Part shown: positions 1 to 8,437 of the stretch, piece by piece
Numbering within the stretch: position 1 is the stretch's first letter
How the letters are laid out: each line of letters starts with the position of its first letter
Assembly: GCA_017399905.1 (NCBI GenBank)
Contig: JAFQAR010000060.1
Coordinates: forward strand, 1 to 57,805
Direction of reading: 5' to 3'
DNA from: Bacteroidales bacterium
GTDB taxonomy: Bacteria > Bacteroidota > Bacteroidia > Bacteroidales > UBA932
Length of the DNA stretch: 57,805 bases
Made by a program: the position numbers and the translations under genes
The notes under the pieces: generated by a model
Seen by the model: the letters and a program-made list of their open reading frames with translations, nothing else
The model's database searches: none
Told to the model about the DNA's origin: nothing

Positions 1-253
1 CAAGATACGGGAGGAGGTCTTCCAATCCCATATTGTCGACACCGCCACTGCCCTTGTTGGACATGACGCGCTTATATGCCGCGTTCATGTTCCCGCGGGA
101 CATTATCGTTTCCAACAGCATCTCACTACTCAAGTTCACTTCCACAAGTGATTCATGTGATATGCCTATTACGGTCTGCACTCCTGCATACTCTTCGGAT
201 TCCGTCCTATCAATCTGCAGGCAGCCTTGCGTTTTCTGCATTTCTTCCGTCAT
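1..253 (-). CDS. Group II intron reverse transcriptase/maturase, N-terminal 84 residues only
   Basis: The frame opens with ATG at 253 and runs off the left edge without a stop. The visible protein has a polar N-terminal leader of about 45 residues, then MLLETIMSRGNMNAAYKRV (residues 47-65) and NKGSGGVDNMGLEDLLPYL (residues 68 onward). This is the conserved start of group II intron-encoded proteins, which bind the intron RNA, help it splice and copy it into DNA. The catalytic YxDD motif and maturase domain would lie beyond the window, so activity cannot be judged. The long open frame on the opposite strand (33-575) is a shadow of this element. Confidence 0.8.
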   Translation of the reverse strand, partial: MTEEMQKTQGCLQIDRTESEEYAGVQTVIGISHESLVEVNLSSEMLLETIMSRGNMNAAYKRVMSNKGSGGVDNMGLEDLLPYL

Positions 254-661
254 AGGGTTGTCATTCACGGCACTTGTTTATATAAGGTTCCGCCCTTCCC
301 CGAACGTGCCGATTTTTTTTCGGGTACTATGGCGTCGGCTGACTTCTCGCAGTTCGTTGTTACTACTTACCTCTTGGCTCGTCTGCGAGACCTCCCCAGA
401 TAAGAACATGCTCTTTCCATCTTATGCCTGCCGCATCTACCCACATGTATTCCGAATGACTATCGGGCTTTGGCTTCAGTTGCAGCCTTACCCTACATGT
501 AGGCCTTGTATGCGGTTTCTGTCCGTCAGGCCAAACTTTTGCCGCTGGCTTCCTTCAGATTCTACCTCACGATAGACACCCTTGCCTTTGGCTATATGCT
601 TCCCGTCATTAGGGCGCATTAGGGACTTTCACCCGTTAGAACATGCCCATGCTGGGCGTAC
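1..661 (-). mobile_element. Group II intron, 5' portion, cut by window edge
   Basis: Read on the minus strand from 661, the sequence starts GTACGCCCAGCATGGGC and continues with GGGTGAAAGTCCC and CCTAATGACGGGAAG, a pattern I recognise from the 5' half of domain I of bacterial group II introns. It is followed by a reverse-transcriptase reading frame starting at 253. The first five bases, GTACG, differ slightly from the usual GTGYG. The intron begins three bases after the T-tract of the fba terminator and has the same orientation as fba. Insertion just after intrinsic terminators is known for class C introns, so class IIC is inferred. The 3' half with domains V and VI lies outside the window. 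Confidence 0.82.
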
Positions 662-663
662 AT

Positions 664-698
664 AAAAAAGGGTTCCGAAAATTTCGGAACCCTTTTTT
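664..698 (-). terminator. Intrinsic terminator of fba
   Basis: GGGTTCCG (670-677) pairs with CGGAACCC (685-692) around a 7-base A/T loop. On the minus strand the stem is followed by six T (669-664). The plus strand also has a T-run (693-698), so it could act in both directions. It lies 18 bases after the fba stop and directly before the intron boundary. Confidence 0.88.
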
Positions 699-716
699 AT
701 CTGTTCTGGAGAAGAA

Positions 717-1718
717 TTACTCAGCCTTTCCGTCTGAACCAAGAACGTTGACGATCTTGTGGATGTAAAGCTTCTTCATGTTGTCACGTGCAGGACCGAG
801 GTACTTACGTGGGTCGAACTCAGCTGGCTTGTTAGCGAATACCTCGCGGATAGCTGCTGTCATTGCAAGACGAGAGTCAGAGTCGATGTTGATCTTGCAT
901 ACTGCAGACTCGGCAGCCTTGCGGAGCCATGGCTCAGGAATACCGATGGCAGCCTTGAGTGCACCACCGTACTGGTTGATTGTAGCAACCTCATCCTGTG
1001 GAACTGATGATGAACCGTGGAGAACGATAGGGAAACCTGGAAGCTCCTTCTCAACACCCTCGAGAACGTCGAAAGCAAGCATAGGAGGTACGAGGAGACC
1101 TGTCTCTGGATCTACAGTACACTGCTCAGGAGTGAACTTGTAGGCACCGTGTGATGTTCCGATTGAGATAGCGAGAGAGTCGCAACCAGTCTTTGTAACG
1201 AAGTCTACAACCTCCTCAGGCTTTGTATAAGTGTGATGGTCTGAGCTTACTTCATCCTCAACACCAGCAAGGACTCCAAGCTCACCCTCAACTGTCACGT
1301 CGAACTGGTGTGCATAGTCAACTACCTTCTTTGTAAGAGCGACGTTCTCGTCATACTCGAGGTGTGAACCGTCGATCATAACTGAAGAGAATCCCATGTC
1401 GATGCAGCTCTTGCAAGTCTCGAAAGAGTCGCCGTGATCGAGGTGAAGAACGATCTGAGGGTTCTCCCAACCGAGCTCCTTGGCATACTCTACAGCACCC
1501 TCTGCCATATAACGGAGAAGAGTCTGGTTTGCATACTGACGTGCACCCTTAGAAACCTGAAGGATAACTGGAGACTTTGTCTCAGCTGCAGCAGAGATGA
1601 TAGCCTGAAGCTGCTCCATGTTGTTGAAGTTGAAAGCCGGGATAGCGTAACCGCCATCAATTGCCTTTGCAAACATTTCCTTGGTGTTCACAAGGCCGAG
1701 TTCCTTATAAGAAATCAT
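717..1718 (-). CDS. fba: Class II fructose-bisphosphate aldolase
   Basis: This cytosolic glycolytic and gluconeogenic enzyme splits fructose 1,6-bisphosphate into dihydroxyacetone phosphate and glyceraldehyde 3-phosphate. The 333-residue protein shows the class II zinc signature HLDHG at residues 92-96 (catalytic Asp94 and a zinc His), a conserved VEGELG around 143-148, the phosphate and zinc loop IGTSHGAYK at 186-194, and LHGSSSVP at 233-240. Length is normal for the class II family. ATG at 1718 is the only sensible start. The gene is monocistronic, diverges from gmk and ends at a strong terminator. The class II fold is clear; specificity for fructose rather than tagatose bisphosphate is inferred from its solitary housekeeping setting. 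Confidence 0.93.
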   Translation of the reverse strand: MISYKELGLVNTKEMFAKAIDGGYAIPAFNFNNMEQLQAIISAAAETKSPVILQVSKGARQYANQTLLRYMAEGAVEYAKELGWENPQIVLHLDHGDSFETCKSCIDMGFSSVMIDGSHLEYDENVALTKKVVDYAHQFDVTVEGELGVLAGVEDEVSSDHHTYTKPEEVVDFVTKTGCDSLAISIGTSHGAYKFTPEQCTVDPETGLLVPPMLAFDVLEGVEKELPGFPIVLHGSSSVPQDEVATINQYGGALKAAIGIPEPWLRKAAESAVCKINIDSDSRLAMTAAIREVFANKPAEFDPRKYLGPARDNMKKLYIHKIVNVLGSDGKAE

Positions 1719-1756
1719 AATCTATAATTTGTTTAAAAATCGTTTCGATATCGCAA

Positions 1757-1772
1757 TATCTTTGCAAAAATA
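1757..1772. promoter_or_regulatory. Face-to-face -7 elements for gmk (+) and fba (-)
   Basis: TATCTTTG at 1757-1764 fits the Bacteroides -7 consensus TAnnTTTG for gmk. The next eight bases, CAAAAATA at 1765-1772, read TATTTTTG on the minus strand and fit the same consensus for fba. The two elements abut head to head in the only spacer between the genes. No convincing -33 TTTG at the usual spacing was seen for either. Confidence 0.5.
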
Positions 1773-1826
1773 ACTAATTTTGTGAAATATTGAAAATAAT
1801 ATCCAACATTAGAATTATCATTTGAA

Positions 1827-2396
1827 ATGAGCAATAAGGTAATCATCTTCTCAGCCCCGTCCGGAGCAGGTAAAAGCACCATAGTAAACCATCTTCTCGG
1901 CCTTCATCCTGAGCTGGAATTTTCCATTTCTGCAACTTCGAGAGCCCCTCGCGGCCAGGAGAAGCACGGTGTGGAATACTACTTCTTCACTTCCGACGAA
2001 TTCAGGCAGATGATAGCGGAGGAAAAGTTCGTGGAATATGAGGAAGTATACCACGGATCATTCTATGGCACTTTGAAATCCGAAGTGGAGCGTATATGGG
2101 CAAAGGGACATGCTATCGTATTCGACATCGATGTCCAGGGAGGAGTGAACCTTAAAAGGATCTTCGGAGAGCAGGCCTTCTCCGTATTCATTCAGGCTCC
2201 GTCCGTAGAGGTTCTCCGAGAAAGGCTCGTAGGACGCGGTACGGACACTCCCGAGGCGATTGACAAGAGGGTGGCAAAAGCGGCATCCGAAATGGAGTTC
2301 GCTGCAGGAAAGTTCGATTACGTGCTTGTAAACGACGATCTCCAGACCGCGTTCGCAGAAGCGGAAGAAATCATCAGCGAATTCCTGAAGAAATGA
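1827..2396 (+). CDS. gmk: Guanylate kinase
   Basis: Phosphorylates GMP to GDP with ATP, in the cytosolic purine nucleotide pathway. The 189-residue protein has the P-loop SAPSGAGKST at residues 9-18 and the GMP-binding segment SATSRAPRGQEKHGVEY at about 34-50, followed by the YEEVYHGSFYGT segment near residue 70. Length matches bacterial Gmk. ATG at 1827 places the P-loop at the normal distance from the N-terminus. The stop overlaps the nadD start in an ATGA (2393-2396), so the two genes are probably translationally coupled. The gmk-nadD pairing is common in Bacteroidota. Confidence 0.96.
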   Translation: MSNKVIIFSAPSGAGKSTIVNHLLGLHPELEFSISATSRAPRGQEKHGVEYYFFTSDEFRQMIAEEKFVEYEEVYHGSFYGTLKSEVERIWAKGHAIVFDIDVQGGVNLKRIFGEQAFSVFIQAPSVEVLRERLVGRGTDTPEAIDKRVAKAASEMEFAAGKFDYVLVNDDLQTAFAEAEEIISEFLKK

Positions 2397-2950
2397 ATAT
2401 AGCCGTATACAGCGGATCTTTCAATCCCCTGCACATCGGACATCTCGCCATCATGAAGCACATGACGGACGAGGCCGGTTATGATTATGTGTATCTGGTC
2501 GTTTCCCCCAAGAATCCGCTTAAAGACGGCATAAGCAGCGACAGCGGAAGAAAAAGATACGAAGCAGCAGTCGAAGCGGTATGCCGACATCCTGAGCTGA
2601 AAGTATGGGTGGATGATATCGAACTTGAAATGACGGAACCACACTACACCATACGTACCCTGGATGCTCTTCAGGAGCGGGAACCTGAAAATTCCTTTAC
2701 CCTCGTGATGGGAGCCGACAATCTTGCGGACATACGCAGATGGAAGGACTACAGGAGGATTCTGAAGGATTACGGTGTCGCAGTATTCCCACGTAATGGC
2801 TTTGAACTCAAGACGGTCAAGGCCGGCCTCATTGACGAAGACTCGGAATATAGGATCAGGCTTCTGGAAGCAGAAATGGTCGACATTTCGTCGACCATCA
2901 TCCGCAATGCCATTGCATCTGGAGAAGATGCATCCGGATGGCTTATGTAG
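2393..2950 (+). CDS. nadD: Nicotinate-nucleotide adenylyltransferase
   Basis: Transfers AMP from ATP to nicotinate mononucleotide in NAD biosynthesis. The 185-residue protein carries the nucleotidyltransferase motif GSFNPLHIGH at residues 8-17 and the C-terminal ISSTIIR motif near residue 165, the two ATP-binding signatures of the family. Length is normal. It starts inside the gmk stop codon (ATGA). Its stop lies only six bases from the stop of the convergent DUF853 gene, and no terminator hairpin is visible between them. Confidence 0.95.
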   Translation: MNIAVYSGSFNPLHIGHLAIMKHMTDEAGYDYVYLVVSPKNPLKDGISSDSGRKRYEAAVEAVCRHPELKVWVDDIELEMTEPHYTIRTLDALQEREPENSFTLVMGADNLADIRRWKDYRRILKDYGVAVFPRNGFELKTVKAGLIDEDSEYRIRLLEAEMVDISSTIIRNAIASGEDASGWLM

Positions 2951-2956
2951 CTTTAC

Positions 2957-4555
2957 CTATTTCACAAGATTGCCGAGAACGCTACGGGTTATCTGACGCG
3001 TAGCCGTACGGGCAGCCGAGCCTACGGCCTTGCCTGCAATATCCTTTGCAGTTGTCTTGGACTTCTTGCCTGTTACCTTCTTGGACACTTCGGTTCCTAT
3101 CGAACTGGTCACACTTGTGACAACTGCTCCGACCACGGCGCCGAATATACCCTTCAGAAGACCACCGCCCTTTCCGGACTTCTTTGCCTTGGCAGCTTCT
3201 TTTGCAGCCTTCTCTTCAGCTTCCGCAGCAGCGGCGGCTTCTGCAGCTTCCTGCTCCGCCTTCATAGCCGCTTCCGCTTCCTCCATCAGCACTTCAAAGG
3301 CACTCTCCCTGTCCACTACCTTGTCGTACTTTCCATATAGACGGGACTGGTTTATTATCTGCCCTCTCTGTCCTTCTGTAACGGCACCGATCTGGCTGAG
3401 AGGGAAAAGTATCTTCGCTCTTTCAACCACGGAAGGAGCACCCTTCTCATCGAGGAAGGACACAAGAGCCTCACCGGTACCAAGCTCCATTATTGCATCG
3501 GCAGTATTGAATGAAGGATTTTCACGGAAAGTCTCTGCTGCTGCCTTTACTGCCTTCTGATCCTTAGGGGTGAAGGCACGGAGGGCATGCTGGACCCTGT
3601 TTCCGAGCTGTCCGAGAATCGATTCAGGAATATCCATAGGGTTCTGTGTGACGAAATAGACTCCGACTCCCTTGCTTCGGATAAGACGCACGACCTGCTC
3701 GATCTTGTCGACAAGAGCTTTCGAAGTCTCCTCGAAGAGCATATGAGCCTCATCAAAGAAGAAGACAAGCTTAGGAAGGTCCATGTCACCTACTTCCGGA
3801 AGCTGGGCATAGAGCTCGGAAAGAAGCCACAAGAGGAATGTCGAATAAAGCTTAGGCTGCAGCATGAGCTTGTCTGCAGCAAGGACATTCATCACGCCCT
3901 TGCCCTGTTCGCACTGAAGAAGGTCGTATATGTCGAACGAAGGCTCTGCAAAGAACTTGTCCGCACCCTGGTTTTCAAGGGTGAGCAATGCTCTCTGTAT
4001 GGCTCCCACACTCTGGGCGGTTATGTTGCCGTATGTCGATGTATACTGCTTCGCATTCTCGGCGACATAATTCAGCATGGAGCGGAGGTCCTTCATGTCG
4101 ATAAGCAGAAGTCCTCTGTCGTCGGCAATCCTGAAAACTATGTTAAGTATTCCCTCCTGTGTCTCATTGAGCTGAAGAAGACGGGAAAGGAGCTGCGGAC
4201 CCATATTGGACACGGTAGTCCTCATAGGATGGCCCTGCTCTCCGTATACGTCGAAGAATCGCACAGGGCAGCTTCCGAACTCCGGAGAAGTGATTCCGAA
4301 CTCGGCACATCTCTTCTCTATGAAGCCGCTCATCGCACCTGTCTGGCTGATACCGGAAAGGTCACCTTTCATATCGGCCATGAAGCAAGGCACTCCAGCC
4401 TGGCTGAAACTTTCCGCAAGAACCTGAAGAGTCACGGTCTTTCCTGTTCCGGTTGCTCCGGCAATGAGACCATGGCGGTTCGCCATCTTTCCGCAGATTG
4501 AAATAGGACCCTGTGGGCCGTGGGCCACATAAAGGCCGTGTTCTTTAGTATACAT
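2957..4555 (-). CDS. DUF853 (YjgR-like) HerA-related ATPase
   Basis: A 532-residue protein of the DUF853 family (E. coli YjgR), which belongs to the HerA/FtsK-like ATPases. Walker A is GATGTGKT at residues 33-40; a Walker B segment [12 protein letters not shown] lies near residue 265; a sensor-like [12 protein letters not shown] follows near residue 300. Residues about 435-465 are rich in Ala, Glu and Lys and probably form a helical coiled coil, followed by a Gly/Ala/Lys-rich basic tail. Its cellular role is not established; nothing here suggests a nuclease partner or a defence system. It is the last gene of the minus-strand run, 11 bases after the SulP gene. Confidence 0.85.
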   Translation of the reverse strand: MYTKEHGLYVAHGPQGPISICGKMANRHGLIAGATGTGKTVTLQVLAESFSQAGVPCFMADMKGDLSGISQTGAMSGFIEKRCAEFGITSPEFGSCPVRFFDVYGEQGHPMRTTVSNMGPQLLSRLLQLNETQEGILNIVFRIADDRGLLLIDMKDLRSMLNYVAENAKQYTSTYGNITAQSVGAIQRALLTLENQGADKFFAEPSFDIYDLLQCEQGKGVMNVLAADKLMLQPKLYSTFLLWLLSELYAQLPEVGDMDLPKLVFFFDEAHMLFEETSKALVDKIEQVVRLIRSKGVGVYFVTQNPMDIPESILGQLGNRVQHALRAFTPKDQKAVKAAAETFRENPSFNTADAIMELGTGEALVSFLDEKGAPSVVERAKILFPLSQIGAVTEGQRGQIINQSRLYGKYDKVVDRESAFEVLMEEAEAAMKAEQEAAEAAAAAEAEEKAAKEAAKAKKSGKGGGLLKGIFGAVVGAVVTSVTSSIGTEVSKKVTGKKSKTTAKDIAGKAVGSAARTATRQITRSVLGNLVK

Positions 4556-4566
4556 ATGTCAGGTAT

Positions 4567-6276
4567 TTATTTCTTTACAAGTTCAGAAGCCTTTTCGAGG
4601 GCAGGAACGATATGCGGGAATATGAACTCCGGACCGATTTCCAGATCGACACCGAATTTGACAAGGGATGCATGCACCTTCTCGGTCACACCGGAAAGGA
4701 TCACAGTCACTCCCCTCTTCCTTGTACGTTCGCAGAGGTTTCTGAGGTTATTGATTCCTGTCGAATCGATGAACGGAACCTTCCTCATCCTGATGATCCT
4801 CACCTTGATGCCGGACTTCTTCATCTGCTCAAGCTCTTCAAAGCGGCTTGCGAGTCCGAAGAAGAACGGACCGTCAATCTCATACACCTCCACTCCATCA
4901 GGTATGTCAAGCATATCGGTATTTTCCAGAGAGGCCACCTCATCATCCTCTGTAGCTGCAAGATGGTGTCCATCGAGAACTGAGATTGTCGAGGTCTGCA
5001 TGACACGGCGCACGAAAAGGACGATTGCAAGCACGACTCCGACCTCTATGGCCACCGTAAGGTCAACGATTACGGTAAGGAAGAATGTCAAAAGAAGCAC
5101 AGCAACATCGGACTTGTCTCCGCGAAGAAGATACTTGAATGTCCTCCACTCACTCATGTTGTATGCGACCTGGACAAGGATGGCTGCAAGGCATGAAAGA
5201 GGGATATACACAGCATAAGGCATGAGGAAAAGATATATGAGCAGCAGCACTGCAGCATGAACTATTCCGGTCACAGGAGTCTTTCCTCCATTGTTTATGC
5301 TGGCCATTGTTCTTGCAAGTGCTCCGGTTGCCGGAATACCTCCGAAAAGCGGAGTCACTATATTTGCAATACCCTGTCCGATAAGTTCCGTGTTGGCATG
5401 ATGACGCTTTCCAGTCGCACCGTCGGCAACCATAGCTGCAAGGAGCGACTCGATCGCACAGAGTATGGCTATGGTGAACGCCGGGGAAACAAGGCCTTTG
5501 ATCGTTTCATAGTCAAATTCCGGAGCTACCGGCTTAGGCATAGGCAATCCGTCTGCGAGCTCAGGGAACTTGGTTCCGATGGTTGCGAATTCAATACCTG
5601 CGAATCTGCTCATCAGTATGGAAATCACGGTACCCGCAATAAGAGCTATCAGGGATCCCGGAACCTTCTTAGTCACCTTTCCCCAACTGAAGCATATGAT
5701 GAGGCACAGCATGCTCATCGCAAACTCCAACCAGTTGATGCTGCCGAGATTCTGGAAATAGCAGCCCCACTGCGGAATGAATCCGGCAGGCACCTGAAGA
5801 TCAAGAGGAAGACCGAAGAAATCCTTCATCTGGGTCGAGAAGATCGTCAGGGCTATACCGCTGGTGAATCCGACAACGATCGGATAAGGAATGAACTTGA
5901 ATATGACACCCATCTTGAATACACCCATAAGAATCAGGAATACTCCCGCCATGATGGTTGCAATGATGAGTCCCTGCATGCCGTACTGGCTTACGATGCC
6001 GGCTACTATTACAATGAATGCTCCGGTAGGACCTCCGATAAGGAAGTTGGAACCGCCGAAGAACGATATAAGAAATCCGGCAACGATCGCCGTGATAAGA
6101 CCCTGCTGAGGTGTGACACCGCTGGCTATTCCGAAAGCGATGGCAAGAGGGAGGGCAATTATGCCGACTATGATACCTGCAATAAGGTCGGAAGTGAACT
6201 TTCCGGCATTATAACGGCCTTTTTTAAAAAGCCCGAAAAACTTGGGCTGGAATACTTCTTTCAGGTTTACGTTCAT
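4567..6276 (-). CDS. SulP-family anion permease with STAS domain
   Basis: Inner-membrane SLC26/SulP transporter of 569 residues. Many hydrophobic helices fill residues about 25-430, including the family segment IIALPLAIAFGIASGVTPQQGL near 40-60. A cytoplasmic STAS domain occupies about 455-565 and contains VPFIDSTGINNL. Family members carry sulfate, bicarbonate or dicarboxylates with sodium or protons; the substrate cannot be read from sequence. It lies 31 bases after the DUF4861 gene and 11 before the DUF853 gene, within one minus-strand run. No sulfate-assimilation genes are near, so bicarbonate uptake is as plausible as sulfate uptake. Confidence 0.9.
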   Translation of the reverse strand: MNVNLKEVFQPKFFGLFKKGRYNAGKFTSDLIAGIIVGIIALPLAIAFGIASGVTPQQGLITAIVAGFLISFFGGSNFLIGGPTGAFIVIVAGIVSQYGMQGLIIATIMAGVFLILMGVFKMGVIFKFIPYPIVVGFTSGIALTIFSTQMKDFFGLPLDLQVPAGFIPQWGCYFQNLGSINWLEFAMSMLCLIICFSWGKVTKKVPGSLIALIAGTVISILMSRFAGIEFATIGTKFPELADGLPMPKPVAPEFDYETIKGLVSPAFTIAILCAIESLLAAMVADGATGKRHHANTELIGQGIANIVTPLFGGIPATGALARTMASINNGGKTPVTGIVHAAVLLLIYLFLMPYAVYIPLSCLAAILVQVAYNMSEWRTFKYLLRGDKSDVAVLLLTFFLTVIVDLTVAIEVGVVLAIVLFVRRVMQTSTISVLDGHHLAATEDDEVASLENTDMLDIPDGVEVYEIDGPFFFGLASRFEELEQMKKSGIKVRIIRMRKVPFIDSTGINNLRNLCERTRKRGVTVILSGVTEKVHASLVKFGVDLEIGPEFIFPHIVPALEKASELVKK

Positions 6277-6307
6277 AAGCTACACTTTTACACTACATTA
6301 TTGTTTA

Positions 6308-7168
6308 TCATCTGCTCATATATGCTTCAAATCGTTTTGCATTGTTGAGCTCAGCTTCCTTTGATGAAGCTGAAATTATTCTGGTCTCGAACCGGGACAA
6401 AGGTTTAGAAACAAGACGGACCATATCCTCAGTCTTCTCTACTGCAGGAAAATCCTTTTCCGAGTAGAAGAGTCCTGCACCTATCGGGAACGGAACCTCG
6501 GTCTTCTTCACAGGATGAGGACCCCAGACACTTACATATCCTTCTTCGTAAGTGACCCTCTGCCCTTCGTGGAAATTCACTCCTGTAACAAAGCACACTT
6601 TTCTGCCATTTATCTCAGTGGCTGTAACGACAGCTTCACGTGTCTTTGCAAGTACATCGACCCTCACGGAAATATCCACCTTGCCGTCGCCATAAGGGAC
6701 TCCATATGATATGACCTCGGCATAAGAACCCTTCTTTGTATCACCGGCCCTTGCGACACGGCCTGCCGTAGCATCAAGCCTTACTACCTTTCCGTCATCC
6801 CATAGGGCGACTCCGCCAAGACCGACTGTCTTTCCTACGATGTAACCGTCAGTTCCGACACTCAACGAATCCTGCTGCTCCGGGGTCGGATACCATCGGT
6901 ACTGCATGAGCTCCATTCCTCTTCCTGTCTTGGAGTAGACATCGACGGCACCGCTGTCATTGAAATATATACGGAGGGCCATATGGCTGTTTTCAACCGC
7001 CGGGCCATGATGCCCGACCTTATTGAAGTGATTTCCAGGTTCAGCGGTCAGCTCGCTGACCTGAAGGGAGTCTGAGCGCCAGAACAGGCTGTGGGCCGTC
7101 TGTGCCTCAGATATCATGCAGCAGCAAGAGAATGCCGCTATGGTCAGAATCTTTTCAAACAGTTTCAT
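6308..7168 (-). CDS. Secreted DUF4861-family protein
   Basis: About 286 residues from ATG at 7168. An upstream in-frame ATG at 7216 would overlap rsmD and precede a polar stretch, whereas 7168 gives a clean signal peptide (MKLFEKILTIAAFSCCCM, cleavage near SEAQ). The mature protein is beta-rich (WRSDSLQVSELTAEPGNHFNKVGHHGP, MELMQYRWYPTPEQQDS) and matches my memory of DUF4861. Members of that family are often found near pectin or uronic-acid genes in Bacteroidota, but no activity is established to my knowledge. Here it sits between rsmD (4-base gap) and the SulP gene, about 8 kb from the pectin locus and in a different operon. The family call is from memory. Confidence 0.7.
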   Translation of the reverse strand: MKLFEKILTIAAFSCCCMISEAQTAHSLFWRSDSLQVSELTAEPGNHFNKVGHHGPAVENSHMALRIYFNDSGAVDVYSKTGRGMELMQYRWYPTPEQQDSLSVGTDGYIVGKTVGLGGVALWDDGKVVRLDATAGRVARAGDTKKGSYAEVISYGVPYGDGKVDISVRVDVLAKTREAVVTATEINGRKVCFVTGVNFHEGQRVTYEEGYVSVWGPHPVKKTEVPFPIGAGLFYSEKDFPAVEKTEDMVRLVSKPLSRFETRIISASSKEAELNNAKRFEAYMSR

Positions 7169-7172
7169 AGGA

Positions 7173-7715
7173 TTATTCAGAAGGCATTTCAAAGAAGGAG
7201 AAATGCACATTACCATATTTCTTTTCCTTTATAAAATAAGGGTGTGTCTCGAAATCGTATTCTTCCGGATGCTCAAGTATGAAGTAGGCTCCGGGGTGAA
7301 GGATATCCCGCGCAAAGACCTTGTCAGGCAATGAAGCAAGTCCTTCAAGAGCATATGGAGGATCTGCAAATATGATATCGAACTTCTCACGGCATATTTC
7401 AAGGAAATCAAAGACATTGTGACGTACGACCGTAAGATTACGCATGCCGAACGAGGCTGCCTGAGACTTTATGAAGTTTGCGTGAAGAGGAAGCATTTCA
7501 ACACAATAAACCATGGAGGCACCTCTCGAAGCGAATTCGTATGATATGGCTCCCGTACCACCGAAAAGGTCAAGGACCTGAAGCCCTTCCATTTCATACT
7601 CATTGTTCAGGATATTGAAGAGACCTTCCTTGGCGAAATCCGTTGTCGGTCTCGCCTTATATCCCTGCGGCGGCAGAATGGTCTTGCCCTTATACTTTCC
7701 TCCTATGATCCTCAT
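7173..7715 (-). CDS. rsmD: 16S rRNA (guanine-966 N2)-methyltransferase
   Basis: Adds a methyl group from S-adenosylmethionine to G966 of 16S rRNA. The 180-residue protein opens with MRIIGGKYKGK, typical of RsmD. It contains the SAM-binding loop LDLFGGTGAISYEFASRGA around residues 48-66 and the catalytic FADPPY near residue 117. Length fits the family. It starts six bases after the DUF3822 gene, a neighbour pairing often seen in Bacteroidota. The start at 7715 is fixed by the conserved N-terminus. Confidence 0.93.
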   Translation of the reverse strand: MRIIGGKYKGKTILPPQGYKARPTTDFAKEGLFNILNNEYEMEGLQVLDLFGGTGAISYEFASRGASMVYCVEMLPLHANFIKSQAASFGMRNLTVVRHNVFDFLEICREKFDIIFADPPYALEGLASLPDKVFARDILHPGAYFILEHPEEYDFETHPYFIKEKKYGNVHFSFFEMPSE

Positions 7716-7721
7716 GCTTTT

Positions 7722-8408
7722 CTATATCTGTTCCACATTCTTGAAATACCTGTACAAAGACATCTCTTCCTCCTCATCAAGAGGCGTACGGAAGCAGATT
7801 GTCGAAACTTCCGGATTGAGCTGAAGCTTCTTCATGGCCAGGAATATGAAATATTCGGCCGTAGTGAAATCCTGAGCCTTATATGTATTGCACAGCAGAA
7901 GGCTCTTTCCCTGGGCAATGGCAAGATAAAGGACACCGTCAACATATGAGGCCAATATCCTGTTATAGTCGGAAAGACGTGGGAGGTCCTTAAGGATATA
8001 ATACATCTCAGGAAGCGGTCTTGCCTTGGAACCGTCCGTCATCAGAACAGTCTCCGAAACGACCTTGGAGAGAGTCTCGCCTATTGCATTGGAATAGACC
8101 AGTACAGCTGCAGCATCATCCACACTCACCCACTCGACAGGATCACCTTCATTCAACGTACATACTTCAGCGAGCATGGCTGCAGCTGAAGTTTCCGAAA
8201 AGAACTGAGACGGCACCAGAGCACATTTATGGGTAAAGACAGATATCTCCACCTCATCATAACGTTTCTGGAATTCAGGTGTGGTAAAGATGCGCTCAGC
8301 GCTCATCCATCCCGAAGAACGCCGTGCTTCAGCCGTGTCCAATTTAAAAGAATATCCACTCAAGCCTACTTGAATGGATATTCTATCTGTATTCTTAAAC
8401 ATAGTCAT
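7722..8408 (-). CDS. DUF3822-family protein
   Basis: A 228-residue soluble protein with no signal peptide or membrane helix. Features such as ISIQVGLSGYSFKL (residues 10-23), LVPSQFF (near 62) and the C-terminal TPLDEEEEMSLYRYFKNVEQI agree with DUF3822, a family largely limited to Bacteroidota and usually encoded next to rsmD. Function is not known. ATG codons at 8408 and 8402 are both possible starts. It is second in the minus-strand run, with 29 bases to the upstream gene and 6 to rsmD. Confidence 0.75.
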   Translation of the reverse strand: MTMFKNTDRISIQVGLSGYSFKLDTAEARRSSGWMSAERIFTTPEFQKRYDEVEISVFTHKCALVPSQFFSETSAAAMLAEVCTLNEGDPVEWVSVDDAAAVLVYSNAIGETLSKVVSETVLMTDGSKARPLPEMYYILKDLPRLSDYNRILASYVDGVLYLAIAQGKSLLLCNTYKAQDFTTAEYFIFLAMKKLQLNPEVSTICFRTPLDEEEEMSLYRYFKNVEQI

Positions 8409-8437
8409 AGCAGATAAATGCTTGACAGCAGGAGATA

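Noticed and set aside
33-575. A 180-codon open frame on the plus strand at the left edge
   Set aside because: It is antisense to the group II intron and its reverse-transcriptase gene and has no protein-like composition.
3587-4501. A 304-codon open frame on the plus strand
   Set aside because: Antisense to the DUF853 ATPase gene and without family features.
2957-4555. HerA-like ATPase considered as part of an antiphage system
   Set aside because: It is the widespread DUF853/YjgR type and has no nuclease, Sir2 or other effector gene beside it.
5257-6348. A 363-codon open frame on the plus strand
   Set aside because: Antisense to the SulP permease gene; unusual Tyr/Arg/His/Ser-rich composition.
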